A stretch of 64,000 nt of DNA from CAZQIC01 sp964593555 (GTDB lineage: Bacteria > Bacteroidota > Bacteroidia > JAFLBG01), in NCBI GenBank assembly GCA_964593555.1, contig CAZQIC010000006.1, forward strand, positions 23,562 to 87,561, written 5' to 3'. A program made the translations under genes and the position numbers. Every line of letters begins with the position of its first letter. The stretch's first letter is position 1. The notes below the pieces were generated by a model. It made no database searches, was not told the DNA's origin, and saw only the letters and a program-made list of their open reading frames with translations. This document shows, piece after piece, positions 9,580 through 18,122 of the stretch.

Positions 9580-9596
9580 AAATATTTTAACCGTAT

Positions 9597-9860
9597 ATGC
9601 TTACTTCCAATAGAAATATTTTAACTGCTACAAAGGAAATTTGGGAAAGGTATATTGCTACCGATAGGCATGTTGTTGCGAAAGTTGATGATACTGAAAG
9701 TGATATTTCTATTACTGATGAAAAAAAGGAGGTTGTTCCGGTTCAAGAGCCACCGAAAGAGTATAGCGTAAAAAGTTACCTGCTTATGTATGCTCTGCTT
9801 TTTATTTCGATGGGAATTTGTATGGTGGTGGGGTTTCTAAGTCTTGAGTTATTTAATTAA
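9597..9860 (+). CDS. Small single-pass membrane protein (87 aa)
   Basis: An N-terminal soluble part with acidic and basic patches (1-57) is followed by one transmembrane segment (about 59-84, SYLLMYALLFISMGICMVV). It has no signal peptide, so the N-terminus probably stays in the cytoplasm. It starts 17 bp after the AraC-type gene, which suggests cotranscription. No family recognised. Confidence 0.6.
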   Translation: MLTSNRNILTATKEIWERYIATDRHVVAKVDDTESDISITDEKKEVVPVQEPPKEYSVKSYLLMYALLFISMGICMVVGFLSLELFN

Positions 9861-9899
9861 AGATTTTAATTTACCCGAAACTATTATGTTTTGCCTTTG

Positions 9900-9963
9900 G
9901 GCTATTAAAAAAGCCGTGTAGGCGAATATTAAATCACTGTTGTTGTGGGTGAGTTTAATTTAG
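9900..9963 (+). promoter_or_regulatory. Shared activator-type element and promoter for the receiver/TPR/GH26 operon
   Basis: GGCTAT is at 9900, CGAATA at offset 24, and TAATTTAG at 9956-9963 (offset 57, one mismatch). The ATG of the receiver gene follows after 21 bases. Confidence 0.7.
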
Positions 9964-9984
9964 CAATAAGTAATTACAAATGTA

Positions 9985-10485
9985 ATGTCAACTAAGGAAA
10001 ACAAATATGTATTTATTGTTGAGGATAATGAATTGTATTCCATGATGCTGGATTATATTCTTTCGCAAAACAGCACGTATCAATTTATAAGATATAGGAC
10101 TGGAGAGGAATGTATTAAGAATTTGTATTTGGAACCATGCATAATTATCCTGGATTACGGATTGCCGGGTATAAATGGATACGAAACATTGTTGGAAGTA
10201 AAAAAACAAAAGCCCGGAACGCATGTCATTATTCTTAGTGTTAACAGAGATGTTGGGGTAGTAGAAAAATTGCTTAGAGCAGGTGCTGATGATTACGTTT
10301 TAAAACAGGGGCATGGTGAAACCCAAATCATTGAAAAAATAGAAACTATTCTGAAAAAGGATGCGGTAGATAAAAATATATTTAGGCGCATGAGAAACAA
10401 ATCGGTGTTTCAAAAGGCATTGGTGATTTTGTTTTTCATCGTTTTGTCACTCGGTCTTTTGTTTTTCAAAGGTCAAATTTCATAA
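9985..10485 (+). CDS. Receiver-domain protein with C-terminal membrane anchor
   Basis: Residues 1-125 are a complete CheY-like receiver: acidic pair VEDN near 14, phospho-acceptor Asp57 in IIILDYGLPGINGYE, conserved Lys in YVLKQG. Instead of an output domain there is a basic linker (FRRMRNKS) and one transmembrane helix (about 143-162, ALVILFFIVLSLGLLFF). A receiver tethered to the inner membrane is unusual and would localise phospho-signalling to a membrane complex. It heads an operon with TPR, barrel and glycosidase genes, so gating of export is a possible role (inference). Confidence 0.88.
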   Translation: MSTKENKYVFIVEDNELYSMMLDYILSQNSTYQFIRYRTGEECIKNLYLEPCIIILDYGLPGINGYETLLEVKKQKPGTHVIILSVNRDVGVVEKLLRAGADDYVLKQGHGETQIIEKIETILKKDAVDKNIFRRMRNKSVFQKALVILFFIVLSLGLLFFKGQIS

Positions 10486-10493
10486 ATATTAAG

Positions 10494-11714
10494 GTGATAG
10501 ATAGAATAAGCATATCGGTTTTTATTGTTTTTGTATTTACATTCATTACGAGTGCCGACGCAAAGGATGGTACTATTGATATATGTAAGAGTGATTCGCT
10601 TTTGAAGAGTAAAAATGAAAGCAATGTAATTAAACACATTAGCAAAAAGGATTCTGTATTTAATTATTATGCAATGGCATTTAAAAAGGATAAAGAAGGT
10701 GATTATGTTAATTCGGTATTTTATTATACAAAGGCTTTGGAGATCGACTCTAATTATGTAGATGCTTATTTACGAAGGGCAGAAGCAAAGAAGCAACTGT
10801 TGGATTACAAGAGCGCTTTGGCAGATTACGACAGTGCCTTGAAATTGAAATTAACCTGGGAAGAATCATATGAAGTGTATTTTAATAAGGGAGTTACTCT
10901 AGCGTTGTTATCAAATCTGAAAGAAGCAATGGCAAATTTTAACTATTCGATAAAACTAAATCCGGAGTTTGCTGATGCATATTTTAACAGGGGTTTAGTT
11001 AAAGGCAGGATTGGTGACTATCCAGGTGAACTAAATGATATTAATAAGTCGATTTCACTGAATCCTATGGATCCCGATGCATTTAACAACAGAGGTATTG
11101 TTAAAAGTTTAATGGGTGATTATGAGGGTGCGCTGAAAGATTATTCGCAGGCAATACAATTAGATGAAGCAAATGGCTCTTTCTATTTCAACAGAGCTCT
11201 TATTAATTATGAAACGAAAGAATATATTTTGGCTCTGAATGATTTTAATAAAGCGATTTCGTTAAAGCCCGATGCTGAAATATATAACCGTAGAGCAAAT
11301 GCAAAATGCAGACTAAAGGATTTCAGAGGAGCATTTGAGGATTATAATAGTGCAATAAAAATGCAGCCAAATTATTATATCGCTTATTTAAACCGAGGTT
11401 TCTTGAAGTATGATTTAAAAGATTATAAATCTGCAATTGAAGACTTTAGTGCGGCCATTAAGTTAAAGCCGGATTATTCTGTAGCATTTTATAACCGTGG
11501 GCTTGCAAAGGGCAAAATTGGAGATCATAAGGGAGAGATCGAGGACTATACATTGGCAATTGAATATAAGCCGGATTACGATCATGCGTATGCTAAAAGA
11601 GGGATGGCAAAATATCAGCTTGGCGATTTAAGCGGCGGCTGTAATGATCTAAATAGTGCAGTTAAGCTGGGAAGCGCAACGGCATATGATAACATAATTC
11701 AATATTGTAAATAA
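10494..11714 (+). CDS. Periplasmic TPR-repeat protein
   Basis: GTG start at 10494 with AAGG just before it, 8 bp after the receiver gene. A signal peptide (FIVFVFTFITSADAK) leads into about nine TPR units at 55-400, each with the pattern AYxNRGxxKxxLxDYxxAxxDxxxAIxLxP. Such secreted TPR proteins act as periplasmic scaffolds. In synthase-dependent polysaccharide export (AlgK, BcsC, PgaA) they bridge synthase and outer-membrane pore. The next gene encodes a probable barrel, as in alginate systems where TPR and barrel are separate proteins. Function here is inferred from that order. Confidence 0.85.
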   Translation: MIDRISISVFIVFVFTFITSADAKDGTIDICKSDSLLKSKNESNVIKHISKKDSVFNYYAMAFKKDKEGDYVNSVFYYTKALEIDSNYVDAYLRRAEAKKQLLDYKSALADYDSALKLKLTWEESYEVYFNKGVTLALLSNLKEAMANFNYSIKLNPEFADAYFNRGLVKGRIGDYPGELNDINKSISLNPMDPDAFNNRGIVKSLMGDYEGALKDYSQAIQLDEANGSFYFNRALINYETKEYILALNDFNKAISLKPDAEIYNRRANAKCRLKDFRGAFEDYNSAIKMQPNYYIAYLNRGFLKYDLKDYKSAIEDFSAAIKLKPDYSVAFYNRGLAKGKIGDHKGEIEDYTLAIEYKPDYDHAYAKRGMAKYQLGDLSGGCNDLNSAVKLGSATAYDNIIQYCK

Positions 11715-11727
11715 ATTTATTTTAGGT

Positions 11728-12648
11728 ATGAAAACTTGTTTTTTGTTTTGGTTTATTTTTCTTTCACAGCTTCTCAATTGCGTTGCGCAAATTATTGTAG
11801 ACGAAGCTCCAAGGTCATTGTATTATGAAAGAACAATGCGAATTACAAAATTAAAAGATCTGAAGGACATGAGAGATGTCTTCCATTATGATAAGTTACT
11901 ATTGGGCAGAAATAGAATAAGCGGAAATATCTCATATAATACGGGAAGAGTTTTAATTGATGATGGAGAAAAAGTTCATGATGAATATAGAAGTGCGATA
12001 GGCTGGTTTACACGAATAAGATTTTTTGAAGAGTTTAGTTTTAACACTACGTTTTATAAGGATTTTAATCCCGCTGCCGCTGCACGATGGACTTCTAATT
12101 ATACTTATTCGTTGGGTAGATATCATTGGAAATCTAATAAGTTTAATTATGGATATGAAAATTATCTCAATAACAGGTATGGCGACAATTTTAAAACGTT
12201 CGGCGATAAATTTATGGAGGGTTATTATTTTGTTTCTTATGGCCAGGCATTACCGGAGAAGTTAATGCAAAGAATTAAAATTGATGAAAGTACCAATTTT
12301 AAGTTTACCTATTTCGCTAGATATTCAATAAAATACAGAGATAAATTTGACGTTATGCATGGTGGATTATCATCTGGGAAATTAACCTTGGGTGCAGGTT
12401 TCAGGTATGCCATACTTAGAAATATTTATGTTGAATCTGCTGTTTACGCATATCCTGAAGAAATAAAAAAACAGCCTTGGGATCCCGACTATACTTATGG
12501 TTTTGGATACTTTGACTGGCGATCCTTCCGACTTTCGATTACTTATGGCAACTGGGCGGTTAATCGGTTTCCATGGAACAAAGCAGATTATCCGAGATAT
12601 AATTTTATGGATGGGAATTTTAGGTTTATAGCAAATTGGATATGGTAA
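11728..12648 (+). CDS. Predicted outer-membrane beta-barrel protein
   Basis: A signal peptide ends near NCVAQ. The mature chain is rich in alternating aromatic and polar strands (FNYGYENYLNNRYG, FKFTYFARYSIKYR, LTLGAGFRYA) and ends ANWIW, a typical barrel C-terminal aromatic. No known family is recognised with confidence; a YaiO-like or DUF-type barrel is possible. It follows the TPR gene by 13 bp and its stop overlaps the start of the glycosidase gene, so the three are one transcript. A polysaccharide pore is a reasonable but untested role. Confidence 0.75.
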   Translation: MKTCFLFWFIFLSQLLNCVAQIIVDEAPRSLYYERTMRITKLKDLKDMRDVFHYDKLLLGRNRISGNISYNTGRVLIDDGEKVHDEYRSAIGWFTRIRFFEEFSFNTTFYKDFNPAAAARWTSNYTYSLGRYHWKSNKFNYGYENYLNNRYGDNFKTFGDKFMEGYYFVSYGQALPEKLMQRIKIDESTNFKFTYFARYSIKYRDKFDVMHGGLSSGKLTLGAGFRYAILRNIYVESAVYAYPEEIKKQPWDPDYTYGFGYFDWRSFRLSITYGNWAVNRFPWNKADYPRYNFMDGNFRFIANWIW

Positions 12649-14297
12649 ATGTAAATTCTAAGTTATGCTTGATTGTTTGTACAATTGTAATATTTCATAT
12701 TAAAATTTATGCACAACTAAAGTATGTGGTAGAAGACTTTGAAGGTTTTGCGGATGGTGCAGCCGATTTAAAGCCTAATGGAGTTTTCGCATTTGGTAAT
12801 ATTCAGGCAACTGTTGATTACAATGAAAATAAAAGCGGAAAAAGTGAGTACAAAGGGCAGCGCTTCCTTAGAGTAAGTAAAAGTGGTAAGCAAGAGTTTG
12901 GTGGATGGGGAAAAGGGATAAGTTCATATGTTGAATTGGATGCAAACAAGGATTATTTAAATTTTTATTTTTTTCAACCAGTATCAAATGATACAACCAG
13001 TATTAAAATTGAATTGCAGGAGGACGACAATGAAAATGGTAGCTACGAAATGGCCAGTGACGATTCATGGGTATATGAGCAAAAACTTAATGAGAAAAAT
13101 TCATGGAACTTAATATCAATACCATTAAATAAATTTAAGAGAGCCAATAAGGGAGGTGATGGAATATTTAATATTAATTATAAACAAGGAAAATTACTTT
13201 GTCTGGTAATTAGCTTTATATCGATGGGAAAGCAAAGAAATGATCAAGTCTGGTCATTTGATTTTATTTGTTTTTCAAGAGGTAAATTAATTACAGGAAC
13301 AAATAGTTTAGATGCACCATCAGCTTTGAACGAAGATTTTTGTAATCTGGGTATTTGGTCTAAAGAGGGGAACACAGCAGACTTTTCAGAAATCCCCTTG
13401 AATTTTGAGAATGCATTCAAATATGGTACAGATAAAAAACTGGGAGTAGTACATTTTTTTCAACCCTTTGCATTTGATGGTGGTAACACCCAAAATTCTT
13501 ATCCGTCGATTGAAAAAATAAATGAGATCATCCAGCGGGGCTATATCCCAATGATTACGCTCGAGGATCATTTCGTTAATGCAAAACCAAATGTTAAGCA
13601 GCCGAATCTTTATAGTATAGTGGAAGGCCATTTTGATCCTTTCTTTAATAAATGGGCAAAGCAAATAAAAGAGGTTAATGGAACGGTTCTCTTAAGAATA
13701 TTGCATGAGTTTAACGGTGATTGGTACCCCTGGTGTATTGCCAATAATGACAAAAATCCGGAGTTGCTGATCAAAGCATACAGGCATATCTACGACATTT
13801 TCAAAATTCAGCAAGTGTCAAATGTCAAATTTATCTGGTGTCCTAATTCTACTTCTTTTCCACAGGAAAAATGGAATTTTATTATGGATGCTTATCCGGG
13901 TGATGAGTATGTGGATTATGTAGGTTTAGATATTTATAATGGAGCAGGGAAGGGTATTCCGCTATGGAGATCTTTTCGAAAGGAAGGAATTGAAAATTAT
14001 TTTGTTTTAACTCAATCATTACCAAAAAAAGCATTGTTTGTCTGCGAGGTCGCGTCAAGGGAGCGTCAACAATATGAGCCGCCATCTTCACAAGATAAAG
14101 TAGAATGGATCAGGCAAATGAGTCAGGCGCTTACAAGTGATATGTCGAAGATTAGATTGTTAACGTGGTTCAGTGAAAAAGGGTCCTTTAAGATCAATTC
14201 CTCCAACAACGCACAGGGGGCGTTTCTAAATTATATTTTAAAGGATAATTACTTTAAATCAGGAACAAAACATATGTATTCGATGTTTGACAATTAG
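12642..14297 (+). CDS. Secreted GH26-like glycoside hydrolase with N-terminal jelly-roll domain
   Basis: The ATG at 12642 overlaps the previous stop. After the signal peptide (CLIVCTIVIFHIKIYAQ) a jelly-roll carbohydrate-binding-like domain spans about 28-215 (VEDFEGF, GGWGKGISSYVEL). The catalytic barrel follows. LLRILHEFNGDWYPW near residue 350 is the GH26 acid/base motif (HE), and LFVCEVAS near 469 supplies the nucleophile Glu. GH26 enzymes are endo-mannanases or related beta-glycanases. There is no T9SS sorting domain, so a periplasmic or released enzyme is expected. In the operon it would match the hydrolase of polysaccharide export systems (BcsZ, PelA, AlgL analogues). Confidence 0.82.
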   Translation: MVNVNSKLCLIVCTIVIFHIKIYAQLKYVVEDFEGFADGAADLKPNGVFAFGNIQATVDYNENKSGKSEYKGQRFLRVSKSGKQEFGGWGKGISSYVELDANKDYLNFYFFQPVSNDTTSIKIELQEDDNENGSYEMASDDSWVYEQKLNEKNSWNLISIPLNKFKRANKGGDGIFNINYKQGKLLCLVISFISMGKQRNDQVWSFDFICFSRGKLITGTNSLDAPSALNEDFCNLGIWSKEGNTADFSEIPLNFENAFKYGTDKKLGVVHFFQPFAFDGGNTQNSYPSIEKINEIIQRGYIPMITLEDHFVNAKPNVKQPNLYSIVEGHFDPFFNKWAKQIKEVNGTVLLRILHEFNGDWYPWCIANNDKNPELLIKAYRHIYDIFKIQQVSNVKFIWCPNSTSFPQEKWNFIMDAYPGDEYVDYVGLDIYNGAGKGIPLWRSFRKEGIENYFVLTQSLPKKALFVCEVASRERQQYEPPSSQDKVEWIRQMSQALTSDMSKIRLLTWFSEKGSFKINSSNNAQGAFLNYILKDNYFKSGTKHMYSMFDN

Positions 14298-14305
14298 GTT
14301 ATGTA

Positions 14306-14683
14306 ATGAAGAAAAAAATTCTTTTAATTCTATTAGGATTTGTTGTTAACCTATGCCTATTAAATGCTCAGGAAACAGATACTATTTGTAACCTGGAAGA
14401 AGCGGACGATAATTCTTTTCTAAAGATTTTTCCTAATCCAACAAAGGGTACTTTCCAGATTGTTTATGGTTCTGCAACGAGTTGCCCTCCCGCTGGTTGG
14501 GGAGGTATAATTATTGTAAATATTATTAATTCAAAAGGAGAGACGGTTTACACTGAAGCTATTTTGAAATTCGAAGGTGAATATGATCAAACGATTGATC
14601 TTAGTGGTTTTGAAAAAGGGACCTATACTATCCAAGTAGTTGCGGGTAAAAGGAAGAAAACCAGACGTGAAATTTTGGAATAA
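14306..14683 (+). CDS. Short secreted protein consisting mostly of a T9SS sorting domain
   Basis: A signal peptide (LLGFVVNLCLLNAQ) is followed after about 15 residues by a T9SS type-A-like C-terminal domain: FLKIFPNPTKGTF, then INSKGETVY, DLSGFEKGTYTIQV and a basic end (GKRKKTRREILE). There is essentially no cargo domain. An insert with two prolines and a Cys (SCPPAGWGG) interrupts the usual strand. It ends the operon 8 bp after the glycosidase and is followed by a perfect hairpin. It could be a cargo remnant or a deliberately solitary sorting domain. Confidence 0.8.
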   Translation: MKKKILLILLGFVVNLCLLNAQETDTICNLEEADDNSFLKIFPNPTKGTFQIVYGSATSCPPAGWGGIIIVNIINSKGETVYTEAILKFEGEYDQTIDLSGFEKGTYTIQVVAGKRKKTRREILE

Positions 14684-14710
14684 TTTTTAATGCCATTTTT
14701 GGTGTAAATT

Positions 14711-14740
14711 AAGTCCATTCTAAATTCTTAGAATGGACTT
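14711..14740. terminator. Bidirectional terminator, perfect 13-bp inverted repeat
   Basis: AAGTCCATTCTAA at 14711-14723 is perfectly repeated in inverse at 14728-14740 around a 4-base loop. It lies between convergent genes ending at 14683 and 14756. Confidence 0.85.
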
Positions 14741-14755
14741 AAAAGAAATTTATTT

Positions 14756-15148
14756 TTATCTGCTTTCCTGTTTAGCTGTTCTGATGTTGGCTGTTCTGCC
14801 GGAAATATCGATGCAATCGCCTTCTTTCATTTGTAAAGTCTTACCATCTTTTCTTTTTACAGTGCCGTCCATCATGACAATAGTACCGTCTTCCATTACC
14901 ATTTCTTTATCCATTATGGCCATTTTTCCATCAACCATCATCATCATTTTTCCGTTTAACATTTTCATTGCACATTCCACATTTGTAGAATCTTGTTTTG
15001 GATTTTCCTGGGATACATTTTTATTGGGTTGCGGTTTATATTTATCATCCATGTAATTACCATCCGGTTTTGGACGTACGGAATCGGTTTGCGCGAATGA
15101 GCTTAAATAAATTGTAGCGAGTACGCATGTTAAGATTATTTTTTTCAT
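14756..15148 (-). CDS. Secreted DUF6799-type, methionine-rich protein
   Basis: A signal peptide (LTCVLATIYLSSFAQ) is followed by a disordered Pro/Asn/Lys segment. The C-terminal half (about 58-120) repeats the pattern MxDGxxxxMxxG (KMMMMVDGKMAIM, VMEDGTIVMMDGTV), matching the DUF6799 families of Bacteroidota. The high methionine content might bind copper or act as an oxidation sink, but that is speculative. A hairpin and 69 bp separate it from the upstream glycine-zipper gene, and no promoter of the common type is seen between them. Confidence 0.78.
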   Translation of the reverse strand: MKKIILTCVLATIYLSSFAQTDSVRPKPDGNYMDDKYKPQPNKNVSQENPKQDSTNVECAMKMLNGKMMMMVDGKMAIMDKEMVMEDGTIVMMDGTVKRKDGKTLQMKEGDCIDISGRTANIRTAKQESR

Positions 15149-15179
15149 TAGTGGCTTGTTGTTTAATTATTCGGAGTTT

Positions 15180-15210
15180 ATGTTTTCATGACTTACTTAT
15201 TCCTCCTATT
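15180..15210 (-). terminator. Imperfect hairpin between two minus-strand genes
   Basis: On the minus strand GACTTATT pairs with AATAAGTAAGTC across AAATAGGAGG, with an extra A. There is no long T run after it. It could reduce read-through from the glycine-zipper gene to the DUF6799 gene. Confidence 0.35.
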
Positions 15211-15217
15211 TAATAAG

Positions 15218-15730
15218 TCAGTCATTTTTAAAGATGTTTAACTTTTCATGGTTCGTGACATTAATATCAAGAGTTATTTTTCCATTTTTAAGTTCCCTTT
15301 CGTATCTCCTGGTTTTATCTTCAGGTATGCTATAGCCAACTAGAGCTCCCATTAGGCTTCCCGCAGCAGCTCCGGCACCAGCGCTTGCCAATCCTCCAAT
15401 GAGAGGCCCTGATATAATTATGTTTAGGCCAGGAAGAGCAAGCTGACTTCCTGCGGCTGCGATAATTCCTAAAGCGAGTCCGACTAACCCACCTATAATG
15501 GCGCCGCCTCTTGCGCATTCTTTAGCTTTGGTCCCAATAATAATTTCTGAATTGAAGCTATTTAAATATGGTCTGCTACTTTCTTTAGGATCAAGAATAT
15601 TAATTTTTCCTTTTGAATAACCTTGTCGTGTTAATGTATTATAATATCTTTCAGCACTATCACTAAATAGTCCCGATAATATCCTGTCTCCTGGCTTTAA
15701 AAAATTTTCGGATTCTTTGTCGTTTACCAT
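15218..15730 (-). CDS. Glycine-zipper hypothetical protein
   Basis: The product has 170 aa and no signal peptide. The N-terminal region resembles a small alpha/beta module (AERYYNTLTRQGYSKGKINIL). Residues 75-135 form two very Gly/Ala-rich hydrophobic segments (GGAIIGGLVGLALGIIAAAG and GGLASAGAGAAAGSLMGALVG) typical of glycine-zipper membrane hairpins. The tail is basic and polar. Similar proteins appear in envelope-stress or general-stress sets. It lies downstream of a gap-interrupted lipoprotein gene whose promoter has the shared element. Confidence 0.7.
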   Translation of the reverse strand: MVNDKESENFLKPGDRILSGLFSDSAERYYNTLTRQGYSKGKINILDPKESSRPYLNSFNSEIIIGTKAKECARGGAIIGGLVGLALGIIAAAGSQLALPGLNIIISGPLIGGLASAGAGAAAGSLMGALVGYSIPEDKTRRYERELKNGKITLDINVTNHEKLNIFKND

Positions 15731-15799
15731 TTTATAATTTTTATTTATTTTATTTTTTATAAGACCTAATTACTGAAATAGTTTTTCCTAAAATGACCA

Positions 15800-15928
15800 T
15801 TAGTGNNNNNNNNNNGTAATAAGCATCCCAAGGCTGAGTCCGCTGGAATAATTACTAGCCGCTACCGCACAAGAACTCAGGGAGAGCGAACAAAAAATTG
15901 GTATTAAAAGTTTATGATATTTTTTCAT
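15800..15928 (-). CDS. Small lipoprotein gene interrupted by assembly gap
   Basis: The minus-strand ATG at 15928 opens MKKYHKLLIPIFCSLSLSSC, a lipoprotein signal with lipobox LSSC. It then runs AVAASNYSSGLSLGML into the 10 N bases at 15806-15815. If the gap is truly 10 bases, the frame ends two codons later at TAA (15800-15802), giving about 42 aa. If the gap size is arbitrary, the true protein may be longer. Its promoter has an exact TAAATTTG box and the shared element. Confidence 0.55.
   Translation of the reverse strand: MKKYHKLLIPIFCSLSLSSCAVAASNYSSGLSLGMLIXXXXH
15806..15815. other. Assembly gap (10 N)
   Basis: Ten consecutive N bases interrupt the sequence. The gap lies inside a small lipoprotein gene. 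Confidence 1.
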
Positions 15929-15941
15929 GTTGTATTATGAG

Positions 15942-16004
15942 CAAATTTATTCATTGGATGAATAAGATTCATCAATATTCGGTGAACAGCTGCTTTATAT
16001 AGCT
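15942..16004 (-). promoter_or_regulatory. Shared activator-type element and promoter for the small lipoprotein
   Basis: On the minus strand AGCTAT starts at 16004, CGAATA at offset 24, and an exact TAAATTTG at offset 56 (15949-15942). The ATG is only 14 bases after the -7 box, so the leader is very short. Confidence 0.75.
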
Positions 16005-16070
16005 AAGACTGAAATAAAAAAGATTAAATAAATTGCTATTAAAATTTAGATAGGGAATTGTTTAAACTTG

Positions 16071-18122
16071 CTATTGTATTACAAGTTTTCCGGTTGTTGC
16101 ATTGTTGTCAACCGTTAGCTGATAAAAATAAATTCCTGGCGGAATTTGATTTCGCTCAAAAGTGAGATTGTATTCTCCGGCGGGTTTGTGTTCATAAATT
16201 AATCTAGACAACTCTTTCCCTAAAGGGTCAATTATTTTCAAAGAAACATTTCCATCTTTGATTAAGTGTATTGAGAATGTTGTAGATGATTCAAATGGAT
16301 TTGGATATATATGTACTTTGTTTTCTAGGTTGTTATTTGTTACAAATGGCATAATGCAGTTTCCTGAAATAGACGCGTCCATCCAGGCAATTCGATTTGT
16401 TATCCAAGATTTTAAATCACTTATTTCTGTTTGATACGTTGCATTTAACTGATTTTGTGGATTAGGAAAGATGTAAGCTCCCAAAATTGGCCATTGAGTA
16501 AAATTCCGCTGTTGTGATTCATTTAATACAAGTGCAGTTGAATCTATATAGGTATAAAGATTATTTAATTTGAGAATTCCCTGCCTTAGTTGTGTCCATC
16601 TGCAGTAAACCTGGTTTACAAAATTACTGTCCTGGTAAAGTTTATCCCACCATGTTGGACATGGAAATGTTGTGTCCGCCATTTGATATTCCCAGCCATT
16701 AGAAGAAAAGGAATTTCCATAGTTACAGTTATGCCAGGCAAGATCATAATCCCATACAGGACCAATGTGTAGTTTACCACCATTGCTGATATTGTCCTTA
16801 TATAAATACGTACTTAGTCTGTAAGCATCAACATTTTTACTTAATTCATTTATTAAAAAAAAGTCAACAAAAGAATTTGTCTCAATGTATTTGGGATAGC
16901 CGTTTATCTGATCTGCAAAAGACGAAGAGTTCATTGTGTTTTCAAAGTTGTCCATGTAATTTTTAATATATGCCTTCTGTTGTACTGTAATGTCTGTGTC
17001 CTTTGGATAAACGTACTCATAATAAAAATGTGAATTGGTTGGCGAGTTGCCCGGAAGTAATGAATACCATCCTGCTTCATCTGCGCGATCGATTTTTAGA
17101 ATATATCCTCCGGTAATATTTGGACTCGCGTTGTCGTTCTTAGTAAGTTTTGAGATGTCAATTCTTGATGCACCTCTCTTAGGTTTTTCTAAGAGAGTAT
17201 AAACACCCCTGTATTCTCCATTTATAACAACTTCAACAAATTTGAATCTTGGTGAATAATTTCCCATTCTCCTGAATAAATCATAGGTGAGAGGAATTCT
17301 CAGCAGACTTTTATCCTGGTAGGCGGCAATTAAGCACCAGTCGCTTTCCGGAGGCATGCCCAGGAGCGGGACATTTAAATCACTTCCACTTGCGTCTTTT
17401 GTTTCAATGCTATAGGGTTTTTTCTCAAAATTTTTACTGCTATTACCCCTAAGATTAATTTTTATTTTTCCGTTGTAATTATTCCATGTGTCTGTGGTAT
17501 GATTTCGGCTGGAACCATTGTAAATAATTCCCATGTTTGCAATTATACCAGTATCAGATAATAATTGACTACCGGTATTAATAATCACTATTGGTAAATC
17601 CGAGGAGGTGAATTTTAAATTGGGATGTGGAGAATTACCAAATCGTATGCTCCAGCTTATCAGGTTACCGGAATTAATAAATGCTAAATAATCTTTCACT
17701 ATAAGTTTCCATGTTCCATTCCCTGTTTGTCCGTTATTAAACCTTCCTAAATATCCAATGGGCTTAAAGCTGCCATTATAAGGGGCTTGCGCTAATGTAA
17801 TTGATGAGCCAGCCGTATTGTTAAAACAAGTATTTGTATAATTCGTGTCTTTGCAACTACTTCCGTCAGTCAATTGAACAATTGTTCCTGATGGGGATTG
17901 AAGAAAAATACTTAACTCCTGGACAGTGTGGTGAGTTATATTAATGCAAACTTCTTCAAGGCCAAAAGCGCTGTCGAGCTGAGATTGACTCAGGCCAGAT
18001 ATGTTTAGATTAAAATATGTATTTACACCATTGTTAAGAATAGAACCTCCGCCTCCGGTAAATAGTTGAGCCCTGATAGTTAATAATATAAAAGAAAAAA
18101 AAAGTGTAAAGAGTCTTTTCAT
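16071..18122 (-). CDS. Secreted P-domain / CotH kinase-like protein with T9SS sorting domain
   Basis: 683 aa. After the signal peptide, residues about 25-170 form a proprotein-convertase P-domain-like jelly roll (GLEEVCINITHHTV, GNGTWKLIVKDYLA). A CotH domain spans about 175-530, with WDYDLAW (metal-binding Asp pair), GEYRGVYTLLEKPKRG and GGYILKIDRAD. CotH proteins are atypical kinases that phosphorylate secreted proteins. The C-terminal T9SS domain begins VHIYPNPF and ends GKLVIQ. The ATG at 18122 overlaps the stop of the DksA-like gene (TAATG), so translation is coupled. Fusion of a P-domain to CotH is notable. Confidence 0.87.
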   Translation of the reverse strand: MKRLFTLFFSFILLTIRAQLFTGGGGSILNNGVNTYFNLNISGLSQSQLDSAFGLEEVCINITHHTVQELSIFLQSPSGTIVQLTDGSSCKDTNYTNTCFNNTAGSSITLAQAPYNGSFKPIGYLGRFNNGQTGNGTWKLIVKDYLAFINSGNLISWSIRFGNSPHPNLKFTSSDLPIVIINTGSQLLSDTGIIANMGIIYNGSSRNHTTDTWNNYNGKIKINLRGNSSKNFEKKPYSIETKDASGSDLNVPLLGMPPESDWCLIAAYQDKSLLRIPLTYDLFRRMGNYSPRFKFVEVVINGEYRGVYTLLEKPKRGASRIDISKLTKNDNASPNITGGYILKIDRADEAGWYSLLPGNSPTNSHFYYEYVYPKDTDITVQQKAYIKNYMDNFENTMNSSSFADQINGYPKYIETNSFVDFFLINELSKNVDAYRLSTYLYKDNISNGGKLHIGPVWDYDLAWHNCNYGNSFSSNGWEYQMADTTFPCPTWWDKLYQDSNFVNQVYCRWTQLRQGILKLNNLYTYIDSTALVLNESQQRNFTQWPILGAYIFPNPQNQLNATYQTEISDLKSWITNRIAWMDASISGNCIMPFVTNNNLENKVHIYPNPFESSTTFSIHLIKDGNVSLKIIDPLGKELSRLIYEHKPAGEYNLTFERNQIPPGIYFYQLTVDNNATTGKLVIQ

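Noticed and set aside
14733..15056. Plus-strand 107-codon frame rich in Ile, Pro and Ser
   Set aside because: It is the complement of the DUF6799 gene, whose signal peptide and repeat pattern are convincing, and it begins inside the terminator hairpin.
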